A stretch of 64,000 nt of DNA from Enoplolaimus lenunculus (taxonomy: Eukaryota > Nematoda > Enoplea > Enoplida > Thoracostomopsidae). The notes under the pieces are model-generated. The model did not search any database. It saw nothing but the letters and a program-made list of their open reading frames with translations, and had not been told where the DNA came from. The DNA is taken from positions 112,644 through 176,643 of the forward strand of contig JASANG010000937.1 of NCBI GenBank assembly GCA_030248215.1, given 5' to 3'. The position numbers and the translations under genes are program-made. This document shows positions 62,920-64,000 of this stretch, piece by piece. Numbering within the stretch: position 1 is the stretch's first letter; each line of letters opens with the position of its first letter.

Positions 62920-63743
62920 CTTGCTGTTGTAGTGATTGTTGGTGTTGTTGTAGATGATGCGGGCGATACTGAAACGCTGGCGTATATTGTGCAGCAAGAC
63001 CGTTTGAATTATTAGTATAATCAGCAATTCCGTTATGGCCGTTAAAGTATTGATGTTGTTGTTGTTGTTGTGGTGGTGGTGCTGGTGTTGGTATTAGTAC
63101 TTGTTGGTGTTGTTGTGATTGTTTTTGTTGTTGCTGTTGTGTGTATTGTAACGGAGCACATCGCGGTTGTGCTTCTATCGGTTGGCGTTGATAGCTGTAA
63201 AATTGTTGCAATTGTGGCATATGATGACTTGTCTCAGTCTTCACCATGGTTTGCTCTCCATAGTTTTTGTTTTGTTGCTGTTGTTGCTGCTGCTGCTGTT
63301 GTTGTTGTTGTTGTTGTTGTTCCATATTTCCTTGCTGTTTAACTTGTCGATCTTGTTGTTCTTGTGGCATTTGCCACTGATTATTCCAGTGCGTTCTGTT
63401 GAATTGAGGGTTTTGTATATTAACATGATGCATTTGTTGATATTGTGGCGGCCGTTGTTGCATGTTGTGGCTCAACATTTCTTGAGGAACAAGCATGATT
63501 GGTTGTTCGACCCCTGGCTGTTGCACTAGTACTGGGACAGACACCCCTGTTGTGTAAGGCGTAATTGGAAGTGGGTACGATCCAAAAACCGGTTGCGGAA
63601 GTTGTGACCGAAAGGGCTGGTGATGAGCGTTCGTTTGAGATAGGAGTTGATTTGTGACAGCACCATTGTGAGGGATTTCGCCGCTTGTGACAACGGTATT
63701 AGGATGTCTTGGTTGCACAGCAGATGGCGGCGGACATTGTAGC
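18023..63743 (-). CDS. MYO15: Unconventional myosin-XV, C-terminal tail (43 exons; 5' part outside window)
   Basis: Forty-three exons, read on the minus strand from 63743 down to 18023, join in phase into about 2,187 residues ending in a stop. Approximate order: Gln/Asn/Pro-rich linker (1-1240), partial first FERM (1245-1440), SH3 (1440-1500), Gly/Ser linker, MyTH4 (1630-1800), FERM (1837-2187). This is the tail order of vertebrate MYO15A. Matching landmarks include SWNLYVRKE, PADYVEP, RDEVYCQIMKQ, RGWRLFSIFTAYF, FQFGGRKYL, DNDLYIDVMYYQ, VPDYLEGLL and FGSTFFYMK. Known family role: an actin motor delivering cargo to the tips of actin protrusions, with the MyTH4-FERM tail binding cargo. The motor lies beyond the right edge. 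After the stop no AATAAA is seen for about 900 bases; the nearest is at 17094-17099. Family assignment is strong; exact splice choices in a few exons are inference. Confidence 0.92.
18192..18352. mobile_element. hAT-type MITE (family G), 8-bp target duplication
   Basis: CAGTGCCGGAGCAGG / CTGTTCCGGCCCTG are inverted ends. Flanks CCTAACTA (18184-18191) and TCTAACTA (18353-18360) agree at 7 of 8. It lies in the last intron of the myosin gene, 55 bases upstream of exon 43 in gene direction. Confidence 0.85.
18955..19116 (-). CDS. MYO15: MYO15 exon 42: FERM F3
   Basis: ENLMEFRLSEILSTHNVAAA, then PPVGSSVPAIPVNLLDFKVG and NMVQQRIITLQTDQ, equivalent to ELMVKFPLKEIQST...VEIALGDVAAQRTLQLQLEQG. Acceptor AATGTATTTCAG, donor CAA|GTAAGA. 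Confidence 0.93.
19262..19453. mobile_element. CCTAAG-bearing MITE, group B
   Basis: GGGCCAATGTTAGTTTAAGG to TTAAAGTAGCATGGGCC. Sister copy of 15499-15701, including GTAACAGTAGATTAAGCGTA and the GTGCAAAAATGAGTTC spacer. In the intron between exons 41 and 42. Confidence 0.85.
19762..19845 (-). CDS. MYO15: MYO15 exon 41: FERM F3
   Basis: SVSDSRIVGDCMLAINRHGV, then QFLHTMTH, matching SCSNIAVPAPCILAINQNGLNFLSTETH. Acceptor TATTGTTTCAG, donor CAT|GTGAGT. Confidence 0.94.
20089..20428. mobile_element. Palindromic unit of family E
   Basis: CAACAAGAGTGTGCAACTGT, TTCTGTGTACAAAAGAACGT and the GCATTGCATTTTTCCTACTC side mirror GGGAAAAACGCAACGCGCGG and GTTGCACACTCC on the right. The C/G runs at about 20165-20215 and 20325 belong to the unit. 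In the intron between exons 40 and 41. Confidence 0.75.
20742..20791 (-). CDS. MYO15: MYO15 exon 40: FERM F2-F3 junction
   Basis: A 50-base exon, E-VLQSWPLFGSTFFYMK, matching LLSALPMFGSSFFFIQ. Acceptor ATTCTTTTCAG, donor AAA|GTAGGT. Confidence 0.92.
20840..21038. mobile_element. GACGG-rich inverted-repeat element (family I)
   Basis: TAGGGTTGC at the left and GCAACCCTA at the right. The interior is packed with GACGG, GACGAACGACG and CGTACG words, far richer in GC and CpG than its surroundings. Similar to 45232-45446. In the intron between exons 39 and 40. Confidence 0.7.
21259..21401 (-). CDS. MYO15: MYO15 exon 39: FERM F2
   Basis: M-RTVLNYLPRIIQNIRTVTP, then EQWVDRINAKVQTFPLDITP and VEARAKFL. 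The end matches LSPHQARAQFLG of MYO15A; NYLP matches QEYIPAQLY. Acceptor TCCACTTTTAG, donor TTAG|GTATAA. Confidence 0.92.
21558..21581 (-). CDS. MYO15: MYO15 exon 38: 24-base microexon, FERM F2
   Basis: E-KLNPDLG-M, needed to link exons 37 and 39. Acceptor TTCTTAATTAG. The donor AT|GTTGCT is the only one nearby that keeps phase; the closer-to-consensus CTCG|GTATGT four bases earlier would break the frame. Position is plausible but exact ends are uncertain. Confidence 0.6.
21753..21823 (-). CDS. MYO15: MYO15 exon 37: FERM F2 helix
   Basis: DDIALLGALLYRADDANDTD-VVT, equivalent to QQVSKLASLQHRAKD. Acceptor TTAATTGCAG, donor ACAGA|GTAAGA, 71 bases. Confidence 0.9.
22239..22310 (-). CDS. MYO15: MYO15 exon 36: FERM F2
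   Basis: Twenty-four codons, IVPDYLEGLLVIMKFPDSIS-ASIM, matching VLPDYLKGLF directly after MHYNQ. Acceptor GTATTTTTAG, donor ATG|GTATGC. Found by searching the gap between exons 35 and 37. Confidence 0.92.
22790..23950. repeat. Satellite-like cluster of family E palindromic units
   Basis: Repeated AACAAGAGTGTGCAACTGGG, ACATTCTGTGTA-AAAGAATGTACC, GCGTTGCGTTTTTGGCC and CCCCCTTA-TTAAAGGGGG blocks with their inverted partners. Units are joined by ACTCTTGGTTTAAACCAAGA-GTGGATGA palindromes (about 23030, 23125, 23271, 23583, 23932). Fills most of the exon 35 to exon 36 intron. Confidence 0.85.
23952..24112 (-). CDS. MYO15: MYO15 exon 35: FERM F1-F2
   Basis: E-NLMKLLSNDEYILDITTEL, then ENQRREFFLLIKRTVWIHPL and RLDNDLYIDVMYYQ, the counterpart of RRAYILDVASEMEQ...FRRVLWDQPLKFENELYVTMHYNQ. 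Acceptor TTTTACAG, donor CAG|GTATTG. The intron side of the donor is part of a repeat palindrome (see findings). Confidence 0.95.
24446..24542 (-). CDS. MYO15: MYO15 exon 34: FERM F1
   Basis: VVEEVVQELCNELNVRSLLE, then QQEFSLIYVDES, matching DVVEEICAEMALTRPEAFNEYVIFVV. Acceptor GTTGTTTTAG, donor TCTG|GTAAGT. Confidence 0.94.
25153..25230 (-). CDS. MYO15: MYO15 exon 33: FERM F1 start
   Basis: HGKNLKRQIYHLPGGTKKVI, then NTKTVT, equivalent to SSKRQLFLLPGGLERHLKIKTCT, the first strands of the C-terminal FERM. Acceptor CGCTTTACAG, donor ACT|GTAAGT. Confidence 0.94.
25478..25822. mobile_element. MITE with TACACTGTAAATT ends and long inner palindrome
   Basis: Perfect 13-base inverted ends TACACTGTAAATT / AATTTACAGTGTA. 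The interior is built of GAGTTGA/TCAACTC words. A block of about 71 bases at 25551-25621 is repeated at 25645-25715, and around the junction GAGTCAACTCAACTCGACTC forms a large hairpin. In the exon 32 to exon 33 intron. Confidence 0.85.
26039..26133 (-). CDS. MYO15: MYO15 exon 32: MyTH4 end / MyTH4-FERM junction
   Basis: G-TAAVCLQNMKKTFQFGGRK, then YLLGATEIDALT, equivalent to ACEQNLQKTLRFGGRLELPSSIEL. Acceptor TTTATAAG, donor ACG|GTAAAT. Confidence 0.92.
26885..27015 (-). CDS. MYO15: MYO15 exon 31: MyTH4, C-terminal helices
   Basis: Q-ESAVRGWRLFSIFTAYFDC, then SDVLKPYLLKYLSDAANDTR, matching RGWRLLYIVTAYHSCSEVLHPHLTRFL. Acceptor CATTTTACAG, donor CATG|GTAAGT. Confidence 0.95.
27518..27600 (-). 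CDS. MYO15: MYO15 exon 30: MyTH4 core
   Basis: VCNKHPPLRDEVYCQIMKQT, then TNNKSTN. The LRDE-x-YCQ-x-x-KQ-T-x-N signature is diagnostic for MyTH4. Acceptor CTATTTTCAG, donor ATCA|GTATGT. Confidence 0.95.
27807..27883 (-). CDS. MYO15: MYO15 exon 29: MyTH4 core
   Basis: H-ILQYMLDMPLKKGQTVYDC-IYEILT, matching FLAVMRFMGDAPLKGQSD in MYO15A; the (M/I)-x-x-(M/L)-D-x-PLK-GQ core is the MyTH4 signature. Acceptor CTTTTTAG, donor ACT|GTAAGT. Confidence 0.94.
28334..28406 (-). CDS. MYO15: MYO15 exon 28: MyTH4
   Basis: TVIPHALLKLENPEYNRLAP, then ECFA; equivalent to PLQESLIELSDSSLSKMATDMF. Acceptor GTATAGTTTCAG, donor GCAC|GTAAGT. A mobile-element end lies only about 13 bases beyond the acceptor. Confidence 0.9.
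28420..28475. mobile_element. End fragment of family D element
   Basis: GTATCACGACAAATCGTTCG, then ACTTGTAATCCGAAATTTCA and TCGACTCGACAA, shared with 46147-46358 and 56788-57004. It begins about 13 bases from the exon 28 acceptor. Confidence 0.7.
28570..28672. mobile_element. Short family E copy
   Basis: TTTAACCAAGAGTCGATATT, GACAAGAGTATGCTACTGGG and TACATTCTGTGTACAGAAGA, then GCGCACTCTTGCGTTAA. The centre of the unit is missing, so the two arms nearly meet. In the exon 27 to exon 28 intron. Confidence 0.7.
28690..28739 (-). CDS. MYO15: MYO15 exon 27: MyTH4, first helix
   Basis: A 50-base exon giving D-REWTWKEIADLVKYSK, matching the LEDMLCFTKTP helix of MYO15A in position and pattern. Acceptor CTTGTTATAG, donor AAG|GTAATT. 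Confidence 0.85.
29003..29067 (-). CDS. MYO15: MYO15 exon 26: Lys-rich spacer
   Basis: A 65-base exon, K-IDNLKSDSKKKNGAKPNGKK-T. It sits where MYO15A has RLKSKEPRE. Acceptor CCGTTTTCAG, donor ACAG|GTAAGT; the phases fit both neighbours. Confidence 0.82.
29538..29746 (-). CDS. MYO15: MYO15 exon 25: Thr/Gly linker and MyTH4 lead-in
   Basis: Begins RNSDLTTTVTGFGTTSQLAA and ends KQTMMEFAMLYFRQPNPT. The last part matches the MLEFAQKYFRDPQ lead-in to the second MyTH4 of MYO15A. Acceptor TTACATTTCAG, donor CGAA|GTAATT. A 5.4 kb intron separates it from exon 24. Confidence 0.9.
30683..30874. mobile_element. CCTAAG-bearing MITE, group A
   Basis: Left end GGCCCATGTATAGAACATGG-CCGG; right end GGTCCGGCCC is shortened. 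CCTAAG hexamers occupy about 30727-30805. In the 5.4 kb exon 24 to exon 25 intron. Confidence 0.75.
31349..31497. mobile_element. hAT-type MITE (family H) with perfect 8-bp target duplication
   Basis: CAATGGCGGATCGATGG / GATCCTGGATCCGCCACTG inverted ends, flanked by GTTGATGT on both sides (31341-31348 and 31498-31505), identical. The interior has a C run at about 31459. Only 149 bases, non-coding. Confidence 0.9.
32394..32598. mobile_element. CCTAAG-bearing MITE, group A, full inverted ends
   Basis: GGGCCATGTATGGAACAGGG-CCGG at the left and CCGGCCCTGTTCTATACATG-GGCC at the right are nearly perfect 24-base inverted repeats. Two TTAGGC arrays (about 32476-32504 and 32545-32566) sit inside. The best copy for defining the family. 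Confidence 0.9.
32910..34052. mobile_element. 1.14 kb non-autonomous element with perfect 21-bp TIRs (family F)
   Basis: TTATCTCAAGCATTGTCTGC-T (32910-32930) is exactly inverted at 34032-34052; weaker inverted similarity continues inward (CAGAGTACTACCGG against CGGTACCGTGTAGCTCTG). The interior has TTTACCCGCG and ATACCCGCGCAAAATT words near both ends. No transposase is seen. Confidence 0.88.
34321..34530. mobile_element. CCTAAG-bearing MITE, group A
   Basis: The right part CAGTCTCGCAGAAAAACATT to ATCTTTACATGAGCC matches the copies at 48536 and 16571; the left end GGGTCCCATGTGGTG is diverged. The interior carries AAGCCTAAG and GTCTAAAGCTTAAACTTACT. Confidence 0.7.
34903..35085. mobile_element. 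CCTAAG-related MITE, group C
   Basis: AAGGGCATGCCCACATAGTC on the left is inverted as CACAATGGGCAGGCCTT on the right. The interior CTAAACCTAAGCTTAAACC belongs to the same word family. It ends about 55 bases from exon 24. Confidence 0.65.
35140..35432 (-). CDS. MYO15: MYO15 exon 24: SH3 end and Gly/Ser linker
   Basis: GWLYGKLNNGYGNFPADYVE completes the SH3 domain (WLYG...G-x-FP-x-DYVEP). A Gly/Ser/Ala-rich linker follows, ending SSSGYLP. The acceptor AATTTTCAG is strong. The donor CCG|GTTCCA is poor but keeps the phase (0) needed by exon 25. Confidence 0.85.
35433..38486. other. Intron between exons 23 and 24
   Basis: No coding sequence seen. Contains GGATATCCGG-rich patches (about 35600-35690, 35915-35965), a CCTAAG remnant (about 36800-36870), and GCCGATGC / GATCGGCACATTCC-TAG words at about 36947-37200 that look like an old inverted-repeat element. 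Confidence 0.45.
38487..38604 (-). CDS. MYO15: MYO15 exon 23: SH3 domain, first part
   Basis: GGGYVRAIADYVTKQPNLLS, then LRKGDIIQLMPRLQDDYES. The A-x-ADY motif and the LS-x-RKGDII strand are SH3 hallmarks. Acceptor GTTTTAG, donor TCTG|GTAAGC. The vertebrate protein has its SH3 domain at the same point, after the partial FERM. Confidence 0.93.
39287..39434 (-). CDS. MYO15: MYO15 exon 22: FERM F3-like part, C-terminal helix
   Basis: FSDFKFVGLGDEDDQLILQT, then NAGFVICLYTDKATQIKALL and DEFIYGPSQ, matching the MYO15A stretch LEFNLASEKVILFSARAHQVKTLVDDF in pattern. Acceptor GATTTCAG, donor CAG|GTTAGG. Confidence 0.92.
39882..40000 (-). CDS. MYO15: MYO15 exon 21: FERM F3-like part
   Basis: EARESEYIAQILGIHESGVR, then LITRNFENGTGPFKILDYF. 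This is the beta-rich GI-x-L...FKVL pattern of a FERM F3 (PH-like) lobe. Acceptor TTCATTTTAG. The donor TTTGA|GTAACT gives phase 2. Confidence 0.9.
40260..40517. mobile_element. Inverted-repeat element (family J)
   Basis: TAAAGCCCTATGCACATGTG-CAAGTT is inverted as AACTTGGACGTGTGAATAGG-GCTTTA. Inside, repeated GCAAGTT/AACTTGC words add further symmetry. It ends 42 bases from exon 20. Confidence 0.8.
40559..40680 (-). CDS. MYO15: MYO15 exon 20: FERM module
   Basis: E-SYGIDPDHLDQVHIPYEHK, then RTIAEMAREWPLYFARLYPV, equivalent to the VVSTARDTWEVYFSRIFP region of MYO15A. Acceptor TTATTGTAG, donor GTT|GTAAGT. Confidence 0.92.
40958..41093 (-). CDS. MYO15: MYO15 exon 19: FERM module
   Basis: IFLPGETLDDPNALDLVFYQ, then VVRDVFYGSPFRIRSDER; the MYO15A counterpart is [38 protein letters not shown], written here from memory of the family. 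Acceptor TTTGTTTCAG, donor ATGG|GTAAGT. Confidence 0.93.
41727..41854 (-). CDS. MYO15: MYO15 exon 18: start of partial FERM module
   Basis: Ends RAPFYTYKDTSWNLYVRKE. The pattern aromatic-TYK-x3-W-x2-YVRKE matches the vertebrate MYO15A segment APLPWKVYLRKEVFYP. This exon fixes the family of the gene. Acceptor CTGTAACAG, donor GAA|GTATAA. Confidence 0.92.
43456..43673 (-). CDS. MYO15: MYO15 exon 17: end of linker
   Basis: Phase 2 entry gives R-DSTPVRELGRRLSKSRVLN, then a helix AEALEEYIETSRRG. Ends AQDIPPK(G). Acceptor GTCTGTTTTTAG, donor AAAAG|GTAAGT; both are strong. Confidence 0.87.
44225..44531 (-). CDS. MYO15: MYO15 exon 16: Arg/Asp/Ser-rich linker
   Basis: Begins RIREDPGYYNGRHRYDDSES, with an RRYRHRRRGDD cluster and the end DDWIVDEEP(R). 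Acceptor TTTTGTGCAAG, donor CCAAG|GTATGG, phase 2 out. Highly charged and probably disordered. Confidence 0.82.
44786..45040 (-). CDS. MYO15: MYO15 exon 15: Pro-rich segment and acidic helix
   Basis: Begins G-PPATPPPKVVPLPVEPSP (a possible SH3 ligand), then RGNVDVAQIRDKFEHEI and a Tyr-rich acidic part. Acceptor GCTTCAG. The donor AAAAAA|GTATTT was picked for phase with exon 16 and is not ideal; the peptide up to NYNGHY is secure. Confidence 0.8.
45232..45446. mobile_element. GACGG-rich inverted-repeat element (family I)
   Basis: TAAGGGTTGCGCTATAC / GTATAGCACAACCCTTA inverted ends, one mismatch. The interior is dominated by GGTGACG, GACGGACGG and ACGGTGACG words. In the exon 14 to exon 15 intron; same family as 20840-21038. 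Confidence 0.85.
45935..46079 (-). CDS. MYO15: MYO15 exon 14: charged helix, probable coiled coil
   Basis: ALALLEEKAANLPPPVDDVH, then RRRKSEMQAEMESLKRIANK. High Glu/Lys/Arg content and regular hydrophobic spacing suggest one or two long helices. Acceptor TTGTTAAAG, donor AAAG|GTTGGC. Confidence 0.82.
46147..46358. mobile_element. Family D element with TTAGGC-like core
   Basis: GTATCACGACAATTC-ACCGCACGACAACT at the left is mirrored by GTCGACAAGTTGTCGGGCGA-CGTATCG at the right. The middle has CTTAGACTTAGGTTTAGG. Near-complete copy, in the exon 13 to exon 14 intron. Confidence 0.75.
46667..46759 (-). CDS. MYO15: MYO15 exon 13: linker
   Basis: Thirty-one codons, KSPLATHHYTGQRPANFGNV onward, ending ELQRRERE. 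Acceptor ATGATTTCAG, donor GAG|GTTAGT. It starts a charged helical stretch that continues in exon 14. Confidence 0.83.
47165..47251 (-). CDS. MYO15: MYO15 exon 12: linker
   Basis: Twenty-nine codons, SQQRFENGYPPIGINAGNAS onward. Acceptor TATGTTTTTAG, donor CAA|GTAAGG, phase 0 at both ends. Confidence 0.83.
47620..47935 (-). CDS. MYO15: MYO15 exon 11: Gln/Asn/Met-rich linker
   Basis: A 316-base exon, YVPPTQQNLGYTQQAQYAPY onward, with a Met/Gln/Ser-rich centre and ending in five Gln. Acceptor TTTATTTTAG, donor CAG|GTTAGT. No domain is recognised; the composition matches the rest of the linker. Confidence 0.85.
47995..48150. mobile_element. hAT-like element with GGCGTAGCCA ends
   Basis: GAAGGCGTAGCCATCAG on the left and CGTGGCTACGCCGCC on the right are inverted. 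The end sequence fits the widespread GGGGCGTAGCCA hAT terminus. In the exon 10 to exon 11 intron. Confidence 0.55.
48536..48703. mobile_element. CCTAAG-bearing MITE, group A
   Basis: GGGTCAATGTAAAGTTCTTT to CCACCCCTGATCTTTACATG-GGCC. Contains four consecutive CCTAAG units at about 48595-48618. In the exon 10 to exon 11 intron. Confidence 0.85.
48974..49062 (-). CDS. MYO15: MYO15 exon 10: linker
   Basis: Begins ANLTDDERYRLETTSGYYIG and ends SSANA(R). Acceptor GCTAATTTAG, donor CACG|GTAAGT, 89 bases, phase 0 to 2. Confidence 0.84.
49618..49786 (-). CDS. MYO15: MYO15 exon 9: Pro/Gln linker
   Basis: Phase 2 entry (AT|A) gives Ile, then AMNAAVMQQPTLIPPAPTYP and on to VDRAHRE. Acceptor AATTTTTAG, donor GAA|GTAAGC. 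Base use is clearly coding compared with the AT-rich flanks. Confidence 0.86.
50140..50290. mobile_element. Half unit of family E
   Basis: CCCCCTAAATAAAGCGGGGT, then GGCAAAAACGCAACGTGCAT, ACATTCTTTTGTACACAGAA and CTGCACACTCTTGTTA: the right-hand arm of the palindromic unit only. Confidence 0.75.
50521..50559. repeat. Perfect 11-bp stem hairpin
   Basis: CCAGACAGTGC is inverted as GCACTGTCTGG with a 17-base loop. The sequence is GC-rich compared with the intron around it. Could be the core of a palindromic element or a small structured RNA; nothing distinguishes these. Confidence 0.6.
50992..51240. mobile_element. hAT-type MITE (family G)
   Basis: CAGTGCCGGAACAAGC / GGCTGCTCTGGCCCTG inverted ends. 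Flanks CAACCAAA and CAATCACA agree at 6 of 8. The inner blocks AAAATTTTTGATCAAAATA and CTTGTTAGGG match 18192-18352. Confidence 0.8.
53006..53587. mobile_element. Inverted-repeat element (family K) carrying a nested palindrome
   Basis: GGGTCTTTTCTGTCATCCCT and CCAACCCGCGTTTACCC on the left pair with GGGGCAAACGTGGGTTAAGG and GGGATAACGGAAAAGACTC on the right (about 45-base imperfect TIR). A second inverted repeat fills the middle (53145-53413). A related left end stands alone at about 22430-22570. Confidence 0.82.
53145..53413. mobile_element. Long palindromic element nested in family K
   Basis: GTCAAAAAGTTTGTCAAATT pairs with AATTTGGCAAACTTTTTGAC. Further in, GTTAAATTTTTGGCAATCAA pairs with the AATCGTCTGATTGT / AAAATTAACATCATTGG side, and ACCTGATTTGGCG pairs with CGCCAAATCTGTT. 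Arms of about 120 bases around a spacer of some 20 bases. Confidence 0.8.
55205..55290 (+). promoter_or_regulatory. Possible TATA-type promoter patch in intron
   Basis: TTTCGCGATTATATATAGTG-CGGC, then a GC-richer stretch (CCCGACAGACGAGGTTGAGC) contrasting with the AT-rich intron. A downstream ATG (about 55297) leads only to a very short frame. Orientation and function are guesses. Confidence 0.2.
55797..56155. mobile_element. hAT-type element (family H), 8-bp target duplication
   Basis: CAATGGCGGATCCACGG / GATCCTGGATCCGCCACTG. Flanks ATGGGTCC (55789-55796) and ATGGGCCC (56156-56163) agree at 7 of 8. Longer than the copy at 31349 by about 210 bases; the extra interior has GGACTC-TA-TTAGGGATACGGACTC words also seen near 31990-32040. 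Confidence 0.85.
56533..56627 (-). CDS. MYO15: MYO15 exon 8: second CAA-coded Gln tract
   Basis: Acceptor CATAATTGTAG, donor CCAAT|GTAAGT, 95 bases. It encodes a Gln run broken once by Glu (QQQEQQQQQQQ) and then KYTEIHSMAIKATDEP. The codons are nearly all CAA, as in exon 1. It is followed in the gene by the longest intron seen (about 6.7 kb). Confidence 0.82.
56788..57004. mobile_element. Family D element with TTAGGC-like core
   Basis: AGTATCACCACTATTCGTCG, then ACTTATAATCCGAAATTTCA and TCGACAATTTGT, which occurs twice in tandem (about 56812 and 56868). The middle has TTAGGCTTA-TTAGGCTTAGGATTATGC; the right end is TTCGTTGTCCGA. In the exon 7 to exon 8 intron. Confidence 0.72.
57090..57182 (-). 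CDS. MYO15: MYO15 exon 7: linker
   Basis: Thirty-one codons in phase 0, from ALMTHQYSKKSIES to NIDQSSM. Acceptor GTTTTTCTTTAAG, donor ATG|GTAAGT. No domain is recognised. Confidence 0.82.
57784..57845 (-). CDS. MYO15: MYO15 exon 6: linker
   Basis: Short 62-base exon. Phase 1 entry completes Gly, then VSQAVPFNTANFQNINVGDT. Acceptor CTGCATTTCAG, donor ACG|GTAAAG. No domain is recognised. Confidence 0.8.
58205..58310. repeat. CCTAAG repeat remnant
   Basis: AATCTAAGCTTAAACCTAAG, then AAGCCTAAGCCTAAGCCCAG, followed by CTCTGGCTACGCCCC, a degenerate hAT-like end. In the intron after exon 5. Confidence 0.6.
58406..58520 (-). CDS. MYO15: MYO15 exon 5: linker
   Basis: Acceptor TTTGTTTCAG, donor GAAG|GTAACA, 115 bases, phase 0 to 1. 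The peptide starts VQNPNIATLPINGQHF and ends PVVMMMPVGSE. It is hydrophobic and Pro-rich like the PIMLVP patch of exon 1. Immediately 3' in the gene (lower coordinates) the intron carries a CCTAAG repeat remnant. Confidence 0.82.
58713..58925. mobile_element. MITE with perfect 18-bp inverted ends
   Basis: GTTCACAATAATTTTGTC (58713-58730) is exactly inverted at 58908-58925. Inside, GGCTATCACGAGAT, GCGATAGCCGTGGTCAT and AGGCTATCACGTG are related words in both senses. In the exon 4 to exon 5 intron. Confidence 0.85.
59083..59172 (-). CDS. MYO15: MYO15 exon 4: linker
   Basis: Thirty codons in phase 0, VLKDNNLEDIYEGRSIAAS onward, with acceptor CTATTTTAG and donor GCG|GTAAGT. Both sites fit consensus well, and the peptide completes the LFEP-VL motif begun in exon 3. 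Confidence 0.85.
59811..59929 (-). CDS. MYO15: MYO15 exon 3: linker, DVDRYLDDLFEP motif
   Basis: Acceptor GATTCACAG, donor CCG|GTAATT, 119 bases. It encodes a segment ending NSDVDRYLDDLFEP, continued by VLKD in exon 4. An acidic helix of this kind looks like a conserved short motif in the linker rather than low-complexity filler. Confidence 0.82.
60148..60284. mobile_element. CCTAAG-related MITE, group C
   Basis: TAAGGGCTTGTCCACAAAGT-TTAAACCTAAGCCC matches the left end of 34903-35085; the right end GAGCAGGCGCCTA is its rough mirror. In the exon 2 to exon 3 intron. Confidence 0.6.
60779..60988 (-). CDS. MYO15: MYO15 exon 2: linker
   Basis: Acceptor TTTTTAG, then AA TCC CGT TAT; it begins ESRYETGTRSDHVKPVPS and is rich in Asn, Ser and Pro. 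The donor chosen is CCG|GTTAGC because it keeps phase with exon 3. A closer match to the donor consensus, CAA|GTATCC seven bases earlier, would lead to a stop in exon 3. Confidence 0.7.
61186..61874. mobile_element. Family F relative with a nested hairpin element
   Basis: CAGAGGTGTAAGTAGGTAAG-ATTTGTTTAC on the left and TTTACCCGCGGGTATTCGCG-CGTCAAAATTTTCCTACCC, CTCTGGTTGCTAC on the right match the inner ends of 32910-34052. Between them, TGTCTAGACTCTGTCTGAAG-GGACTC (about 61355) is inverted at about 61493-61520, suggesting insertion of a second element. Confidence 0.65.
62158..62305. mobile_element. CCTAAG-bearing MITE, group A
   Basis: GGCTCATGTAAACAGCAGGG-GCGGAAC on the left and GTTCCACCCATGTTCTTTAC-AG on the right. 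The interior TTTGCTTAGCTTAGGCTTAG-GTTTAAGC is the reverse sense of the copy at 48536. In the exon 1 to exon 2 intron. Confidence 0.78.
62545..63743 (-). CDS. MYO15: MYO15 exon 1 (first in window): Gln-rich linker
   Basis: About 400 residues, dominated by Gln, Pro, His and Asn, open throughout 1,199 bases. The acceptor TTTTGTTAAG precedes G CTA CAA; the donor is GGAG|GTAAAA. It holds a run of 30 identical CAA codons (62828-62917), further Gln tracts near 63060 and 63290, and hydrophobic Pro-rich patches such as VSVPVLVQQPGVEQPIMLVP. No folded domain is recognised. It joins in phase with the next exon (G|AA). An upstream exon must supply two bases of the first codon. Confidence 0.8.
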
Positions 63744-64000
63744 CTTAACAAAACATAAAACGTGGTAAAAAATAGAACATATAGCCTCATCCACAATATA
63801 AATAATGACCCGTGTGAAATTTGAAAATGTCAATTCCGAATATTACACTGCACATCTGCCTCAGTCAGTCGAAATTTTTTCTATCGATAACAGTTTCAAA
63901 TGAACGCTTTGAATACGATATCAATATATTCAATTGAGCGACAGTTACATTGCCATTGATAAAATCGTGGTGATTACATTTGACGCTTTCTGGAGTAAAA

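Noticed and set aside
62725-63529. Open frames rich in Val or Leu on the plus strand, and Asn or Ser runs in another minus frame
   Set aside because: They are the other readings of the CAA/CAG tract in myosin exon 1, which itself is in phase with its neighbours.

Overview
This is a 64 kb piece of an animal (metazoan) nuclear genome. It is AT-rich, with long introns and many short non-autonomous DNA transposons. One host gene can be supported in detail: the 3' part of an unconventional myosin-XV gene (MYO15 family) on the minus strand. It runs from the right edge (first exon seen ends at 63743) down to a stop codon at 18023. I traced 43 coding exons by hand through AG acceptors, GT donors and phase continuity. 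Together they give one open frame of about 2,187 residues. The motor, the IQ motifs and probably the first MyTH4 domain lie beyond base 64000. I cannot name the species. Gene structure and repeats suit an invertebrate (a tunicate would be one option), but nothing here proves it.

Layout. Bases 1-3000 are somewhat richer in GC. They hold an unexplained GC-rich stretch (about 1630-2120) with two short open frames, each ending at a consensus GTAAGA donor; I do not recognise a product. Bases 3000-18000 look intergenic: degenerate hAT-like termini, short tandem duplications, two copies of a tRNA-like SINE (about 11140-11260 and 13950-14060), and several elements carrying internal CCTAAG repeats. 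Bases 18023-63743 are the myosin gene. Exons 1-17 (43456-63743) encode an unusually long Gln/Asn/Pro-rich linker with a 30-codon pure CAA tract. Exons 18-22 encode the partial first FERM module, exons 23-24 an SH3 domain, exons 25-32 the second MyTH4 domain, and exons 33-43 the C-terminal FERM domain.

The introns hold nearly all the other structure, in many small families of inverted-repeat elements. These include CCTAAG-bearing MITEs in at least three terminal-sequence groups, hAT-type MITEs with 8-bp target duplications, a 1.14 kb element with perfect 21-bp terminal inverted repeats, and a satellite-like family of palindromic units (20.1 kb, 22.8-23.95 kb and elsewhere). One palindrome of that family touches the 5' splice site of exon 35. 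No capsid- or envelope-bearing element, CRISPR array, rRNA or intact tRNA gene was recognised.
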